From: an uncultured Clostridia bacterium
GTDB taxonomy: Bacteria > Bacillota > Clostridia > Oscillospirales > Acutalibacteraceae
DNA length: 64,000 nucleotides
Direction of reading: 5' to 3'
NCBI GenBank assembly: GCA_944380845.1
Contig: CALWIU010000042.1
Coordinates: 1-64,000, forward strand
The notes beneath the pieces are model-generated. The model saw nothing but the letters and a program-made list of their open reading frames with translations. It searched no databases and was not told the origin of the DNA. Positions 36,822-46,800 of this stretch are shown one piece after another; within the stretch, counting starts at the first letter, position 1; each line of letters starts with the position of its first letter. Both the position numbers and the translations under genes were made by a program.

Positions 36822-38204
36822 TTAATCAGCACTGCCGGTTGTGCGAGGGAACGGAAGCACATCGCGAATATTGGCAATGCCGGTCAAATACATAATCAGA
36901 CGCTCAAAACCCAAACCAAAACCGGCATGGCGGGTAGAGCCATAGCGACGCAGATCCAGATAGCGGGAATATTCCTGCTGGGAAAGCGAACACTCTTCCA
37001 TCCTGCGAAGCAAATACGGAAGGCGCTCTTCTCTCTGGCTGCCGCCAATCAGTTCACCGATGCCGGGCACAAGACAATCCATGGCGGCAACGGTCTTTTC
37101 GTCGTCGTTCAGACGCATATAAAACGCTTTGATCTCTTTCGGATAATCGGTTACAAAAACCGGCCGGCGACATACGGTTTCACTGAGATAGCGTTCATGC
37201 TCTGTTTGCAGATCGCACCCCCAAAAGGCAGGGTACTGGAAATTGGCATTGTTCTTTTTCAGCTCATCAATGGCCTGTGTATAGCTCATATGGGCAAAAC
37301 TGGTGCTTTCACAGGCACGCAGTCTTTCCAAAAGCCCGGGGCTGACGCGCTTGTCCAAAAAAGCCAAATCCGCTTCGCAAACCGTAAGGCAATGCCGAAC
37401 CACAAATCGAACCAGATCTTCCGCCAAAGCGCGGTCGTCAGCAAGATCAGCAAACGCCATTTCCGGTTCAATCATCCAAAACTCCGCCGCATGACGCTGC
37501 GTATATGACTTTTCAGCGCGGAAGGTTGGCCCAAAGGTATAAATTTTGCCAAGGCACTGCGCCATCATTTCGCCTTCCAGCTGGCCGGACACCGTTAAAA
37601 AAGCGGGCTTTTCAAAAAAATCCGTTGAAAAATCCGCATAAGGTGCGTTTTCTGAAGTGGGATCCAGTGTAGTAACGCGAAACATTTCACCGGCGCCCTC
37701 ACAGTCGCTGACCGTAATAATCGGCGTATGCACATAATAAAACCCGCGATCGTGAAAGAAGGAATGAATCGCAAAAGCAGCTTCGCTGCGAATACGAAAA
37801 GCGGCGCCGAAAAGATTGGTTCTCGCCCGAAGATGGCCGACCGAACGCAAAAATTCCACAGAATGGCGTTTCTTTTGCAGCGGATAATCCGGCGTACTTG
37901 CGCCCTCGACCGAAACACTTACGGCTTGCAGTTCAAAAGGCTGACGAGCCTGCGGCGTGCATTTTAATACGCCGGTCACACAAAGCGCCGCACCGACATG
38001 ACAAGCGGCGACGCGGTCAAAATCGGCAAGGCTATCCTTTTCCAAAACCACTTGCAGCGAGCCAAAACAACTGCCGTCGTTCAGTTCAATAAAACCAACC
38101 GCAGAAAAGGTTCTGGCTGTTCGCACCCAACCGGCGACTGTAATGGTTTTTTCGTTGAAATCGGAGGTTTTTTGATAAATTTCCGCTATTGTGACGCGCT
38201 GCAT
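36822..38204 (-). CDS. asnS: Asparaginyl-tRNA synthetase
   Basis: A class II (IIb) synthetase charging tRNA-Asn. The 460-residue protein has an N-terminal OB anticodon-binding domain (about 15-110) and catalytic motifs. Motif 2 is in TFRAEKSYTQRHAAEFWMIEPE (about 225-246) and motif 3 is GFGLGFERLIMYLTG near the C-terminus (about 430). The separate length and family motifs support AsnS rather than AspS. It has its own promoter at 38252-38280 and a short leader without a T-box. Confidence 0.95.
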   Translation of the reverse strand: MQRVTIAEIYQKTSDFNEKTITVAGWVRTARTFSAVGFIELNDGSCFGSLQVVLEKDSLADFDRVAACHVGAALCVTGVLKCTPQARQPFELQAVSVSVEGASTPDYPLQKKRHSVEFLRSVGHLRARTNLFGAAFRIRSEAAFAIHSFFHDRGFYYVHTPIITVSDCEGAGEMFRVTTLDPTSENAPYADFSTDFFEKPAFLTVSGQLEGEMMAQCLGKIYTFGPTFRAEKSYTQRHAAEFWMIEPEMAFADLADDRALAEDLVRFVVRHCLTVCEADLAFLDKRVSPGLLERLRACESTSFAHMSYTQAIDELKKNNANFQYPAFWGCDLQTEHERYLSETVCRRPVFVTDYPKEIKAFYMRLNDDEKTVAAMDCLVPGIGELIGGSQREERLPYLLRRMEECSLSQQEYSRYLDLRRYGSTRHAGFGLGFERLIMYLTGIANIRDVLPFPRTTGSAD

Positions 38205-38251
38205 ACCGATCCCCGTTTCCTATATGGTTCAAATCGTCTTATTAACATCTA

Positions 38252-38280
38252 ATCATATCATAGTTTATACCTTATTGCAA
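38252..38280 (-). promoter_or_regulatory. Sigma-A promoter for asnS
   Basis: Minus strand: -35 TTGCAA (38275-38280), a 17-base spacer, -10 TATGAT (38252-38257). Transcription would begin near 38245, giving a leader of about 40 bases. That is too short for a T-box. Confidence 0.65.
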
Positions 38281-38330
38281 GACTTTTGCATCCCGGCACC
38301 GGTATGTTTACTGAAAATTTATGAATATTC

Positions 38331-38359
38331 TTTACTTTTCCTTAATGGATGTGTATACT
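38331..38359 (+). promoter_or_regulatory. Sigma-A-like promoter for the NUDIX gene
   Basis: Plus strand: -35 TTTACT (38331-38336), a 17-base spacer, -10 TATACT (38354-38359). The ATG at 38382 is 22 bases downstream. Confidence 0.55.
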
Positions 38360-38381
38360 GATACGCGGAAGGAGCGATCGT

Positions 38382-38918
38382 ATGGATTTCAGTGAAAAAA
38401 CCGTAAAGGAAAATCTGATTTTTGACGGAAAAATTCTTCATTTGTATAAGGACGACATTCTGCTGCCGAATGGGCATCCTGCGTTTCGTGAATATATTCG
38501 CCATCAGGGGGCGGTCTGTGTGGTTCCGCTGACCGAGCAGAAAGATATTATCCTTGTTGAACAATACCGCTACCCGATGAAGAGCTTGACTCTGGAAATC
38601 CCGGCAGGCAAACTCGATCCGGGTGAAACGCCTCTTCAGGGCGCGGTCAGAGAATTGGAAGAAGAAACCGGGCTGCGCAATGCTGATCTGCGTTTCATTG
38701 GCGAGCTGTACACCAGTCCCGCCATTTTAACTGAAGTAATTCATATGTACATCGCAACCGGCTTTACTGCCGGCGAACAGCACCCGGATGACGATGAATT
38801 TGTCCGATTGGTAACCATGCCTCTGGACAAAGCCGTGCAAAAAATTCTGGACGGCGAGATCAAAGACGCAAAAACGCAGGCTGCTGTTCTGAAAACAGCG
38901 CTGCTGCTGAAAGACTAA
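38382..38918 (+). CDS. NUDIX hydrolase, ADP-ribose pyrophosphatase type
   Basis: A 178-residue NUDIX enzyme, probably hydrolysing ADP-ribose to AMP and ribose-5-phosphate. The NUDIX box is complete: GETPLQGAVRELEEETGL (G-x5-E-x7-REx2EExGx, about residues 82-99). The start is the ATG at 38382 after GGAAGGAG. It is divergent from asnS and ends in a bidirectional terminator shared with the iron operon. Confidence 0.9.
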   Translation: MDFSEKTVKENLIFDGKILHLYKDDILLPNGHPAFREYIRHQGAVCVVPLTEQKDIILVEQYRYPMKSLTLEIPAGKLDPGETPLQGAVRELEEETGLRNADLRFIGELYTSPAILTEVIHMYIATGFTAGEQHPDDDEFVRLVTMPLDKAVQKILDGEIKDAKTQAAVLKTALLLKD

Positions 38919-38927
38919 AAAACAGAA

Positions 38928-38962
38928 AGCAAAAGACCATCCCAAGCGGGTGGTCTTTTGCT
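38928..38962. terminator. Bidirectional terminator between NUDIX gene and iron operon
   Basis: A 12-bp perfect inverted repeat (38928-38939 with 38951-38962, arm AGCAAAAGACCA) has T-rich sequence on the plus side and, read on the minus strand, ends in a run of T. It lies between the convergent stops at 38918 and 38979. Confidence 0.8.
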
Positions 38963-38978
38963 TTTCATGCTTCCCATG

Positions 38979-39194
38979 TCAGGAGGATTTGTCATTCGAT
39001 TTCTGCTGATGGCAAAATCCGGCAGAAGAACAGCTGCTGCAATCGCCGCCGCAACTGCAAATGTTTTTTCCTTTTTTTTTCGCCCGAATCAGATAAATGA
39101 CAACCAGAACGACCGCTAAAACAAGGAGAGCAAGCAAAACCCAGGAAGCAGTGTTCATAACGGCAAGCGGTATAAGTGACAGTAATAATTTCAT
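38979..39194 (-). CDS. FeoB-associated Cys-rich membrane protein
   Basis: A 71-residue protein with one transmembrane helix (about 17-35) and a C-terminal cytoplasmic tail of five cysteines (CSCGGDCSSCSSAGFC near 46-61). Small proteins of this type are common after feoB in Firmicutes. It starts 12 bases after feoB stop and shares that operon, so it may help iron passage or metal sensing at the pore, but the function has not been shown. Confidence 0.82.
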   Translation of the reverse strand: MKLLLSLIPLAVMNTASWVLLALLVLAVVLVVIYLIRAKKKGKNICSCGGDCSSCSSAGFCHQQKSNDKSS

Positions 39195-39206
39195 GGTATC
39201 CCTCTT

Positions 39207-41381
39207 TTATTCCGCCGACGCCTCAGATGGGCGAAGGCGAATTTCATTTTTTGTGCGGTTGCCTTTGCGAAGCAGCATATAAACAAGGAAAACCAATGCC
39301 GCAACAGCAAGTATCGTCCCTGCGCCGAAAGATACTTCTCCGATTATCAAACCAACCAGTTGATATAGGATCAGCGAGGATACATAAGCAAAAGCACACA
39401 TATAACCAATGGCAGCTGCTGTCCATCTGGCATTGTTCATCTCTCGTCTGATGGCACCCATTGCAGCAAAGCACGGCGCACAAAGCAAATTGAAAATCAT
39501 AAAACTATATGCCGAAAGCTGGGTAAAATCTCCGGATGCAGCCAGCGCCGTCCAAATTTCTTCACCGTTTTCAGAAATCGTACCAGCATAATTATACAAT
39601 ACGGCAAAGGTAGATACAACATTTTCTTTCGCAATCAAGCCGGTAAAGGTCGCGACAGCCGCCTGCCAGCTACCGAATCCAAGGGGAGCAAAAAGCCATG
39701 AGATCCCGGAGCCAATAGCCGCCAGCAGCGAAGAATGATTATCCGGCACCATTCCGAATTTTCCGTCGGTGAAGCCGAAGCCTTGCAAGAACCAGAGCAC
39801 AACGGAGGAAAGCAAAATCACGGTTCCTGCGCGCTTGACAAACGACCATGCCCGTTCCCATGTTGCACGAACAACATTCCCTGTGCGCGGAAAGTGATAA
39901 GCCGGCAGTTCCATAACGAAGGGGGCAGGCTCTCCGGCGAACGCCTTTGTCTTTTTCAGGATTATTCCGGAAATGATAATTGCCGCAACGCCGATAAAAT
40001 AAGCAGAAACAGCCACAAGGCCGGAATTGCCGAAAAGCGCGCCGGCAAAGAGCCCGATGATCGGCATTTTGGCACCGCAGGGAATAAAACAGGTGGTCAT
40101 AATCGTGATTTTCCGATCACGATCCTGTTCAATGGTTCGTGACGCCATCACACCGGGCACCCCGCAGCCGGAACCAATGAGCATTGGAATAAAGCTTTTC
40201 CCGGATAACCCAAAATGACGGAAAATTCGATCCATAATAAAGGCGACCCGTGCCATATATCCCGTATCTTCAAGAACCGAGAGCAAAAGAAACAGGACGA
40301 TCATCTGCGGCACAAAGCCGATAACCGCGCCAACGCCGCCGACAATTCCGTCAACAACCAGACCAGTAAGCCAGCTCGCCACATGCAGTCCGGAAAGCCA
40401 TTCGCTCAATCCACCCTGAATCCATGCGCCGACAAAGGTATCATTTGTCCAGTCTGTCAGAAAACTGCCGAACGGTCCCATGGCAATCCAATAGACAAGC
40501 GCCATAATCACAACAAAAATCGGCAAAGCCGCAAAACGATTGGTAACAACGCGATCAATCTTATCGGAAATCGTCATTTGATTCCGACTTTTCTTTTTAT
40601 AAATTCCTGAAAAAGCGGAGGCGATATAATCATATCGTGCAGCTGTGATGATGGATTCAGAATCATCCGCTGATTTTTCTTCAACGACAGCAATCTGCTG
40701 CTCAATTTCCTTTGCCAGCGCGTCAGGGAGATTTAGGCGGCTGAGAACTTTTTCATCCCGTTCAAACAACTTAACTGCATACCACCGCCGGTTCTGTTCC
40801 GTCACATCAGGAAGAGAAGCAATTTTTTTACCGATTTCAGAAAGTGCAGCCGCCAAATCTCCGGAAAACAATCCGTCAATTTTCGGTGGAGTTCTGCCGG
40901 CAACCTTTTTTGCTGCAACAATCACTTCCCGAATGCCGTCGCCTTTCACTGCCGAGATCTCGAATGCCGGGATGCCCATTTTCTGTGAAAGGGCCTTGCA
41001 GTTGATGGAATCTCCCCTTTTTTTAACCACATCTATCATGTTTACAGCGATAACCATCGGGATTCCCATTTCCGCAAGCTGAGTAGTCAGATATAAATTT
41101 CTTTCCAGATTTGTGCCGTCAACGATATTTAAAATAACATCGGGCGATTGTGAGAGCAAATAATCCCTGGCGACAATTTCCTCAGGCGTATAGGGGGACA
41201 GGGAATAGATCCCCGGTAAATCTGTTATCAGAATATCTTTATCCCATTTTACTTTTCCTTCTTTTTTTTCAACCGTAACGCCGGGCCAGTTGCCGACATA
41301 CTGGTTCGCCCCTGTTAACACATTGAATAAGGTGGTTTTTCCGCAGTTAGGATTTCCTGCAAGAGCGACCTTTATCCCCAT
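39207..41381 (-). CDS. feoB: Ferrous iron transporter FeoB
   Basis: The main Fe2+ importer under anoxic conditions. The 724-residue protein has an N-terminal G-protein domain with G1 GNPNCGKTT (residue 9), G3 DLPG (about 54) and G4 NMID (about 115). A helical regulatory domain precedes a membrane domain of about ten helices with two gate regions (LFLLLSVLEDTGYMARVAF near 366, and GCGVPGVMASRTIEQDRDRKI just after). The ATG at 41381 has AAAGGAG upstream. It is preceded by two feoA genes and an operator between feoA and feoB. Confidence 0.96.
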   Translation of the reverse strand: MGIKVALAGNPNCGKTTLFNVLTGANQYVGNWPGVTVEKKEGKVKWDKDILITDLPGIYSLSPYTPEEIVARDYLLSQSPDVILNIVDGTNLERNLYLTTQLAEMGIPMVIAVNMIDVVKKRGDSINCKALSQKMGIPAFEISAVKGDGIREVIVAAKKVAGRTPPKIDGLFSGDLAAALSEIGKKIASLPDVTEQNRRWYAVKLFERDEKVLSRLNLPDALAKEIEQQIAVVEEKSADDSESIITAARYDYIASAFSGIYKKKSRNQMTISDKIDRVVTNRFAALPIFVVIMALVYWIAMGPFGSFLTDWTNDTFVGAWIQGGLSEWLSGLHVASWLTGLVVDGIVGGVGAVIGFVPQMIVLFLLLSVLEDTGYMARVAFIMDRIFRHFGLSGKSFIPMLIGSGCGVPGVMASRTIEQDRDRKITIMTTCFIPCGAKMPIIGLFAGALFGNSGLVAVSAYFIGVAAIIISGIILKKTKAFAGEPAPFVMELPAYHFPRTGNVVRATWERAWSFVKRAGTVILLSSVVLWFLQGFGFTDGKFGMVPDNHSSLLAAIGSGISWLFAPLGFGSWQAAVATFTGLIAKENVVSTFAVLYNYAGTISENGEEIWTALAASGDFTQLSAYSFMIFNLLCAPCFAAMGAIRREMNNARWTAAAIGYMCAFAYVSSLILYQLVGLIIGEVSFGAGTILAVAALVFLVYMLLRKGNRTKNEIRLRPSEASAE

Positions 41382-41408
41382 CTTTTATAACTCCTTTCGT
41401 CTACAAAA

Positions 41409-41422
41409 TTAGTCAAAACTAA
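41409..41422. promoter_or_regulatory. Metal-repressor-like operator, copy 1 (between feoA and feoB)
   Basis: TTAGTCAAAACTAA: an inverted repeat TTAGT-N4-ACTAA. It matches the two other copies upstream of the operon and the half-site TTAG of DtxR/MntR-type repressors. It may regulate an internal promoter for feoB. Confidence 0.65.
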
Positions 41423-41446
41423 CCTTTTTGGTAAAAAATGTTTTCA

Positions 41447-41668
41447 CTATTCAACTTCAACCAGATCAGCATCCGCACGCCGTACAGACAGTTCATACCC
41501 GCGCACCGTCAGTTCGACCGGATCGCCAAAGGGAGCGACTTTCCGCACATAAAGCGTTGTTCCTTTGGTTAACCCCATATCCATAATCCGCCGTTTTACC
41601 GCGCCTGTACCATGCAGTTTAACAACCGTTACATACTCGCCGATTTTTGCATTACGAAGCGTTTTCAT
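41447..41668 (-). CDS. feoA: FeoA-like protein, copy 1
   Basis: A 73-residue SH3-like FeoA protein thought to help FeoB. Motifs KIGEYVTVVKLHG and RRIMDMGLTKGTTLYVRKVAPFGDP are typical. The frame is open to 41728; the ATG at 41668 follows AAGGTGAAG and gives the usual FeoA length. It overlaps the upstream feoA copy by 17 bases and lies 65 bases from feoB. Confidence 0.92.
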   Translation of the reverse strand: MKTLRNAKIGEYVTVVKLHGTGAVKRRIMDMGLTKGTTLYVRKVAPFGDPVELTVRGYELSVRRADADLVEVE

Positions 41669-41912
41669 TTTCTTCACCTTCTTTCCCTGCGACGCAAGAG
41701 CAAACCATGATTTTACCGGCAATATCACGGTTCAGAGCGACACGAGCACCCTTGATTTGCACTATGACATTCCCTCCGTCGGAGGAAAGGACACAGATCT
41801 CGCTGCCGATCGTAAAGCCGATTTTCTGCAAGAACAAACGCGCTTCTGATTTCCCGCAGATTTTTTGAACCGTTCCGGTCATACCGTTTGACACATAGGG
41901 CAGAGGCATCAT
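41652..41912 (-). CDS. feoA: FeoA-like protein, copy 2
   Basis: An 86-residue second FeoA, divergent from copy 1 (SNGMTGTVQKICGKSEARLFLQKIGFTIGSE at residues 8-38 is the conserved core). It has two cysteines in VCSCVAG near residue 71, which copy 1 lacks. It begins the feo operon, directly downstream of the operators and promoter. Two tandem feoA genes are common in Clostridia. Confidence 0.9.
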   Translation of the reverse strand: MMPLPYVSNGMTGTVQKICGKSEARLFLQKIGFTIGSEICVLSSDGGNVIVQIKGARVALNRDIAGKIMVCSCVAGKEGEENENAS

Positions 41913-41945
41913 GTCAGATCAAATCCCTTCAAATCAAATATATAA

Positions 41946-41959
41946 TTAGTCATAACTAA
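41946..41959. promoter_or_regulatory. Metal-repressor-like operator, copy 2
   Basis: TTAGTCATAACTAA, identical in the outer arms to copy 1 and differing at one central base (T for A). It lies about 34 bases upstream of the first feoA start, so a bound repressor would block transcription near or after its start. Confidence 0.7.
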
Positions 41960-41975
41960 CTTCTAAAACAAAAAG

Positions 41976-42002
41976 AATACGGCGACTTTTCACCGCCGTA
42001 TT
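41976..42002 (-). terminator. Intrinsic terminator inside the feo promoter region
   Basis: A 9-bp perfect inverted repeat (41976-41984 with 41994-42002, arm AATACGGCG) is followed on the minus strand by CTTTTTGTTTT. It follows the DUF6171 gene by about 55 bases. The feo promoter lies just upstream, so its transcript would start within the far arm. Confidence 0.75.
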
Positions 42003-42003
42003 T

Positions 42004-42032
42004 ATGTTAGCACAAACTAACTCGCTTGTCAA
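42004..42032 (-). promoter_or_regulatory. feo operon promoter with overlapping operator copy 3
   Basis: Minus strand: -35 TTGACA (42027-42032), a 17-base spacer, -10 TAACAT (42004-42009). The third operator TTAGCACAAACTAA (42007-42020) lies inside the spacer and -10, an ideal place for repression. The repressor is likely a DtxR/MntR-family Fe2+ sensor, not encoded in this window. Confidence 0.75.
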
Positions 42033-42057
42033 TAACAAAAGAAAAATTTTTTGATTT

Positions 42058-42321
42058 TTACCATGCTTTTTTTGCCGGGTTCGGACAGCGATTCTTTTTG
42101 AAAGCGGCGCGGAACTCCGGGTAGCAGCCGCATTTCATACAGACGCCGCCGATCAGGTAATCACAGGCGGCGCAGCAATCCAGCCGGCGCCGGTAAAGTG
42201 TTTCATCGGCTTTTTGTGCAGGCGGAATACGCGCAATGCGCGTGCGAATGTCCGACAGCACATCGGCTTCCCCGCTCTCTTCCAAAAAACAACGCCGGCA
42301 AAAGCGTTTTTCCTCACTCAT
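42058..42321 (-). CDS. Small Cys-rich protein, DUF6171-like
   Basis: An 87-residue protein with nine cysteines, in paired CxxC patterns ([24 protein letters not shown]), suggesting zinc or iron-sulphur binding. The spacing resembles the DUF6171 family. It overlaps the end of the arabinofuranosidase gene by 8 bases and lies upstream of the terminator. Function unknown. Confidence 0.75.
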   Translation of the reverse strand: MSEEKRFCRRCFLEESGEADVLSDIRTRIARIPPAQKADETLYRRRLDCCAACDYLIGGVCMKCGCYPEFRAAFKKNRCPNPAKKAW

Positions 42322-43789
42322 GAGAAACGGTAAATTTTACCACGGAGCAAGCCGGAATTTCTGTTTCAAAACCATCGCCGCTCACCGTAAAGGCGTCAAA
42401 CGAACGGGTTTTTACGCTGTCTTTCGTCTCAAAGGAATTGTAAGCATGCGAAGCACCGGTCAAGATTTCGGCTTTTACGGATTTGACAGCATAGTCTGCA
42501 ATCTGCGTTTTGAAGGCAGCGCTTTCTGTTTCAGATGTATTTACAACAGTCGCCGTAATCACGCCGTTTTCATCCATGGACGCGCTTTCCAGAAGCTGCG
42601 GATACAGGCGATGATCCGCTTCATACTCTTTGCTGGTCAAATAGCTGCCCAAAAGAGTATTGTTTTGATGGTCCTTATACATTTTGAAAACATAGTAGGT
42701 CGGCGTTAAGAGCATATCGGCGCCGTCGGTCAGGGCGACAGACTGCAACACATTCACCGTCTGGGCGATATTCGCCATACGAACCCGGTCAGAATGCTTA
42801 TTAAAGATATTCAGCGTCAAACCGGCAACGATGGCGTCACGCATCGTGTTTTGCTGATAAAGGAAGCCGGGGTTGGTTCCCTCTTCGACATCATACCATG
42901 TGCCCCACTCGTCAACGACAAGCGACACTCTTTTCTGCGGGTCATAGCGATTCATGATTTCGCCGTGGCGGGTTACAAGCTCTTCCATACGATAGGCTTT
43001 GGAAATGGTTGTTTCGTATTCCACCGAATCAAACTCCAGAGCTTTTCCGCGCCATTTATAAACATTCGGAACGGTGTAATAGTGCAGGGAAAGCGCACTC
43101 ATATGACGCGCGTGCTTCATGAGCGTATCTGTCCAGTTATAATCGTCATCATTCGGACCGCAGGCAACTTTCAGAATACGGCTGCTGCCATAGTTTCTTA
43201 CATAAGTCTGATAGCGGCGGTATACATTCGCATAATAATCGGGCAGCATATTGCCGCCGCAGCCCCAGTTTTCATTGCCGACACCAAAATATTTGATTTT
43301 CCACGGCTCGGCATGACCGTTTTCTTTACGAAGCTGCGCCATGGGTGAAGTACCGTCAAAAGTCATATACTCGACCCACTCGTTCATTTCACGCACGCTG
43401 CCGCTGCCGACATTGCCGTTGATATAGGTGTCGCAGCCCAATTGGCGGCAGAGTTCAAAATACTCATGCGTACCAAAACTGTTATCCTCCACGACACCGC
43501 CCCAATGGGTGTTGATCATCTTTTTGCGTTTCGATTTATCACCGATGCCGTCCATCCAGTGATACTCATCCGCGAAGCAGCCGCCCGGCCAGCGAAGAAC
43601 GGGAATACCCATTTCTTTCAGCGCTTCAACCACATCAATACGCATCCCGTTGACATTGGGAATGGGGGAATCGGGATCGACAAAAAGGCCCTCATAAATA
43701 CATCTGCCCAGATGCTCGGAAAAGTGACCGTAAATATCCTTGTTGATAGTTGAAATCTTCTGATTGGGATTGATCAAATACTTATCCAT
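42314..43789 (-). CDS. abfA: Alpha-L-arabinofuranosidase, GH51
   Basis: A cytoplasmic exo-enzyme removing terminal arabinofuranose from arabinan or arabinoxylan oligosaccharides. The 491-residue protein has the GH51 TIM barrel with acid/base Glu173 in GVGNENWG and nucleophile Glu294 in [11 protein letters not shown]-terminal beta domain follows. There is no signal peptide, so it acts on imported oligosaccharides. The ATG at 43789 has GGAGGT upstream. It forms a small unit with the DUF6171 gene. Confidence 0.95.
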   Translation of the reverse strand: MDKYLINPNQKISTINKDIYGHFSEHLGRCIYEGLFVDPDSPIPNVNGMRIDVVEALKEMGIPVLRWPGGCFADEYHWMDGIGDKSKRKKMINTHWGGVVEDNSFGTHEYFELCRQLGCDTYINGNVGSGSVREMNEWVEYMTFDGTSPMAQLRKENGHAEPWKIKYFGVGNENWGCGGNMLPDYYANVYRRYQTYVRNYGSSRILKVACGPNDDDYNWTDTLMKHARHMSALSLHYYTVPNVYKWRGKALEFDSVEYETTISKAYRMEELVTRHGEIMNRYDPQKRVSLVVDEWGTWYDVEEGTNPGFLYQQNTMRDAIVAGLTLNIFNKHSDRVRMANIAQTVNVLQSVALTDGADMLLTPTYYVFKMYKDHQNNTLLGSYLTSKEYEADHRLYPQLLESASMDENGVITATVVNTSETESAAFKTQIADYAVKSVKAEILTGASHAYNSFETKDSVKTRSFDAFTVSGDGFETEIPACSVVKFTVSHE

Positions 43790-43813
43790 AAGAACCTCCG
43801 CCGTTTTTTTGAT

Positions 43814-43842
43814 AGTGTATCATACCCCAACAGCCATTGCAA
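43814..43842 (-). promoter_or_regulatory. Candidate promoter for abfA
   Basis: Minus strand: -35 TTGCAA (43837-43842), a 17-base spacer, -10 TACACT (43814-43819). It fits in the 63-base gap between mfd and abfA. Confidence 0.5.
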
Positions 43843-43852
43843 GGGAAATTTC

Positions 43853-46800
43853 TTATTTTTCCGATTTCTTTTCCGGTAATCGTAAAATGGTAAAAATCTC
43901 GTTCAGACAGCCCAGCGGACTTTGCTTCGGCGCCTTTTTTACGGTAATATACGGTTTATCCGTAGCAGAAACCATAATTCTGCCGCGCATGGCACCGGCA
44001 AGGCGGGAAATATGCGACATATCCACCTTTTGGACAAACAAAAGCAGACTGTCGCCTTTCTGCTTGATTTCATAAACGCCGAAGGATGCCGCCGTATTGC
44101 GCAGAAGGGATACGGTAATCAGACCGCGCACACTTTCCGGCGGCTCGCCGAAACGATCAATCAGCTCATCGATTACATCGTCCGCATCAGCTTCATTTTT
44201 AATATCTGCTATACGGCGATAAATGCCGAGCCGCTGCGGCACACTTTCAATATACGACTCAGGAATATGCGCACTCAACTGTACATCGATCAGGCATTCC
44301 TTATCCGCAAGAGAATCAGCAACCATTCTGCGATCCTGCGCGCCTTCGCCTTCGGTTTCCAATTCGTTGACCGCTTCGCTTAACAGGCGAATATACATAT
44401 CGTATCCGACTGCTTCCATGTGTCCGTGCTGATGTGCACCGAGAACCGTTCCTGCGCCCCGGATTTCAAGATCTCGCATTGCGATTTTAAAGCCGGAACC
44501 GAATTCGGTATATTCGCGAATGGCGTCCAGTCTGCGCTGGGCAACTTCAGTGAGTTGCTTTCCTTTCTTAAACATAAAATAGGCGCTGGCGCGGCGGGAA
44601 GAGCGGCCGACGCGGCCACGGATCTGATGAAGCTGTGAAAGTCCCATTCGATCGGCATCCTCAACGATCAATGTATTGCAGTTCGGGACATCGACGCCGG
44701 TTTCTATGATGGTGGTGCAAACCAGAACATCAATATCCCCTTCCAGAAGCTGCTGCCAAACCGTGCTGATTTCTTCTTCGTTCATGCGGCCGTGGGCAAT
44801 GCCTATGCGCGCCTGCGGAACCAGCGTATGCAGGCGCGCCGCCTTCTCTTCAATATCTGTGATCTGATTATGAAGATAATACACCTGCCCGCCCCTGCGA
44901 AGCTCCTTTTCAATGGCTTCGGCAACAATGCCTTCGTCATATTCCACAACATAGGATTGCACCGGCAAACGATCGGAGGGAGCTTCTTCAATCACGGACA
45001 TATCCCTGATGCCGGTCATCGCCATATTGAGCGTCCGCGGGATCGGCGTTGCCGACATTGTCAAAACATCAACATCAGGAAACATTTCTTTTAAACGCTC
45101 TTTTTGCGCAACGCCGAAACGCTGCTCTTCATCAACAATGACCAATCCGATATCTTTGAAGGCAACATCCTGTGAAATCATACGGTGCGTACCGATAATG
45201 ATATCAATTTGTCCGCGCCGCAAATCAGTCAAAATTTTTGCCTGCTGCTTTGGTGTACGGTACCGTGAAAGCATTTCCACTGTGACGGGGAACCCGTCGA
45301 CCCGCTTTAAAACGGTCTGATAATGCTGGAATGCCAAAATTGTAGTCGGAACAAGAATCGCACACTGTTTTCCATCCGCTACACATTTAAACGCGGCTCG
45401 CAAGGCGACCTCCGTTTTTCCGAATCCAACATCGCCGCAAAGCAGTCGATCCATCGGATGAGGCTGCTCCATATCGTGCTTGATCTCGGAAATACAGCGA
45501 AGCTGATCGTCCGTCTCGTCAAATTCAAAACGGCGTTCAAAGTCGCTTTGCATATCAATATCCGGTGAAAAGGCAAAGCCTTTTGACTGCATCCGTTTGG
45601 TATACAGAGCAATCAACTGCCCTGCCATTTCACGCACCGCACCGCGTACACGAGATTTTGTTTTTTCCCAATCCTTTGACCCAAGACGATTCAGTTTGAC
45701 CGCCTTGCTGTCATCGCCATGCGGAGCGATATATTTTGAAATCAAATCCAGCTGGGTGACAGGAACATATAAAACATCGGATGCGGCATATTTGATTTTC
45801 AAATAGTCCTTGATGACGCCGTCCGCCTCAAGTTTTGTTACGCCGTCAAAAATACCGATACCGTGCGTTGAGTGAACCACATAATCCCCGCGGTGGATTT
45901 CATCGACGGAATGGAAAGTCTCTCCGGCTTTATACCCTTTTTTCCCTTTGCGTTTTGCTGCCAGCGCGCCGCTGCGCCCTCTGCCATAGGTAATGATCCT
46001 AAATTTGGACTGGGAAAATTCCACTCCGGAAGAAAGGTTTCCGGAAAGAATATTCACAGAGCCGGTCAGGAATTCACCGGGAATCTGCGGATAAGAAATG
46101 GCAGGAATCCCTTCATCAATCAAATCCTCACACAAAGAGGCTGCGGTTTTTTCACTTCCCGCAAAAATGACCTGCGTCATACCGCGCTGCGCCGCCGGTT
46201 TCAGGTCTTCGATCAGGACGGATAACGATCCTTCCCACGCAGACAACTGAGAAGCGGTAACACTGACCAAATCATGAACCGGCACATCAAAAGAACCGCG
46301 TGCAAAATGATCCAGATACAAACCGCCCATTTCGGTAAAGCAGCGAAGCACATCGGCAAAGGACAGGAAGAAGTGATCCAGCCCTTTACATAAAATCCCT
46401 TCTTCAAGCAAAATTTTGACATCTTCATGAAGAATGCTTTCAGCCGCCGCATGTTTTTCCCGGATACCAGCCGATTCGCAGAAAAACAAAAGCTGATCCG
46501 GAAAATACGAAAAGATCGATGCGCTTGTTTCATAGGCAAGGGAAATATATTTATCCAAACTGCTAAGACGCAGTCCCGAATCTAAACGCTCAATGTCCTT
46601 GCGGATGACCTCTTTTGCCTTTACAGAGCCCTTGCCGCGGATCCCGGCGGCGAAGGTTTCGAGTTTTTGACGAAGCGTTTCGGGAGATGGAAAAATGACT
46701 TCTGACGCCGGAGAGATTTTGACCTGATCGACCGGGTCGCCCCGCCGCTGTGACACAAGATCAAAATGAGCGAGACTGTCGATCGTATCGCCCCAAAATT

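Noticed and set aside
36096..37508. Long open frame of 470 codons on the plus strand.
   Set aside because: It lies opposite the aminotransferase and asnS genes, which have clear motifs; the translation has no family features.
38205..38300. T-box leader upstream of asnS.
   Set aside because: The promoter leaves only about 40 bases of leader, and no T-box core or terminator/antiterminator is present.
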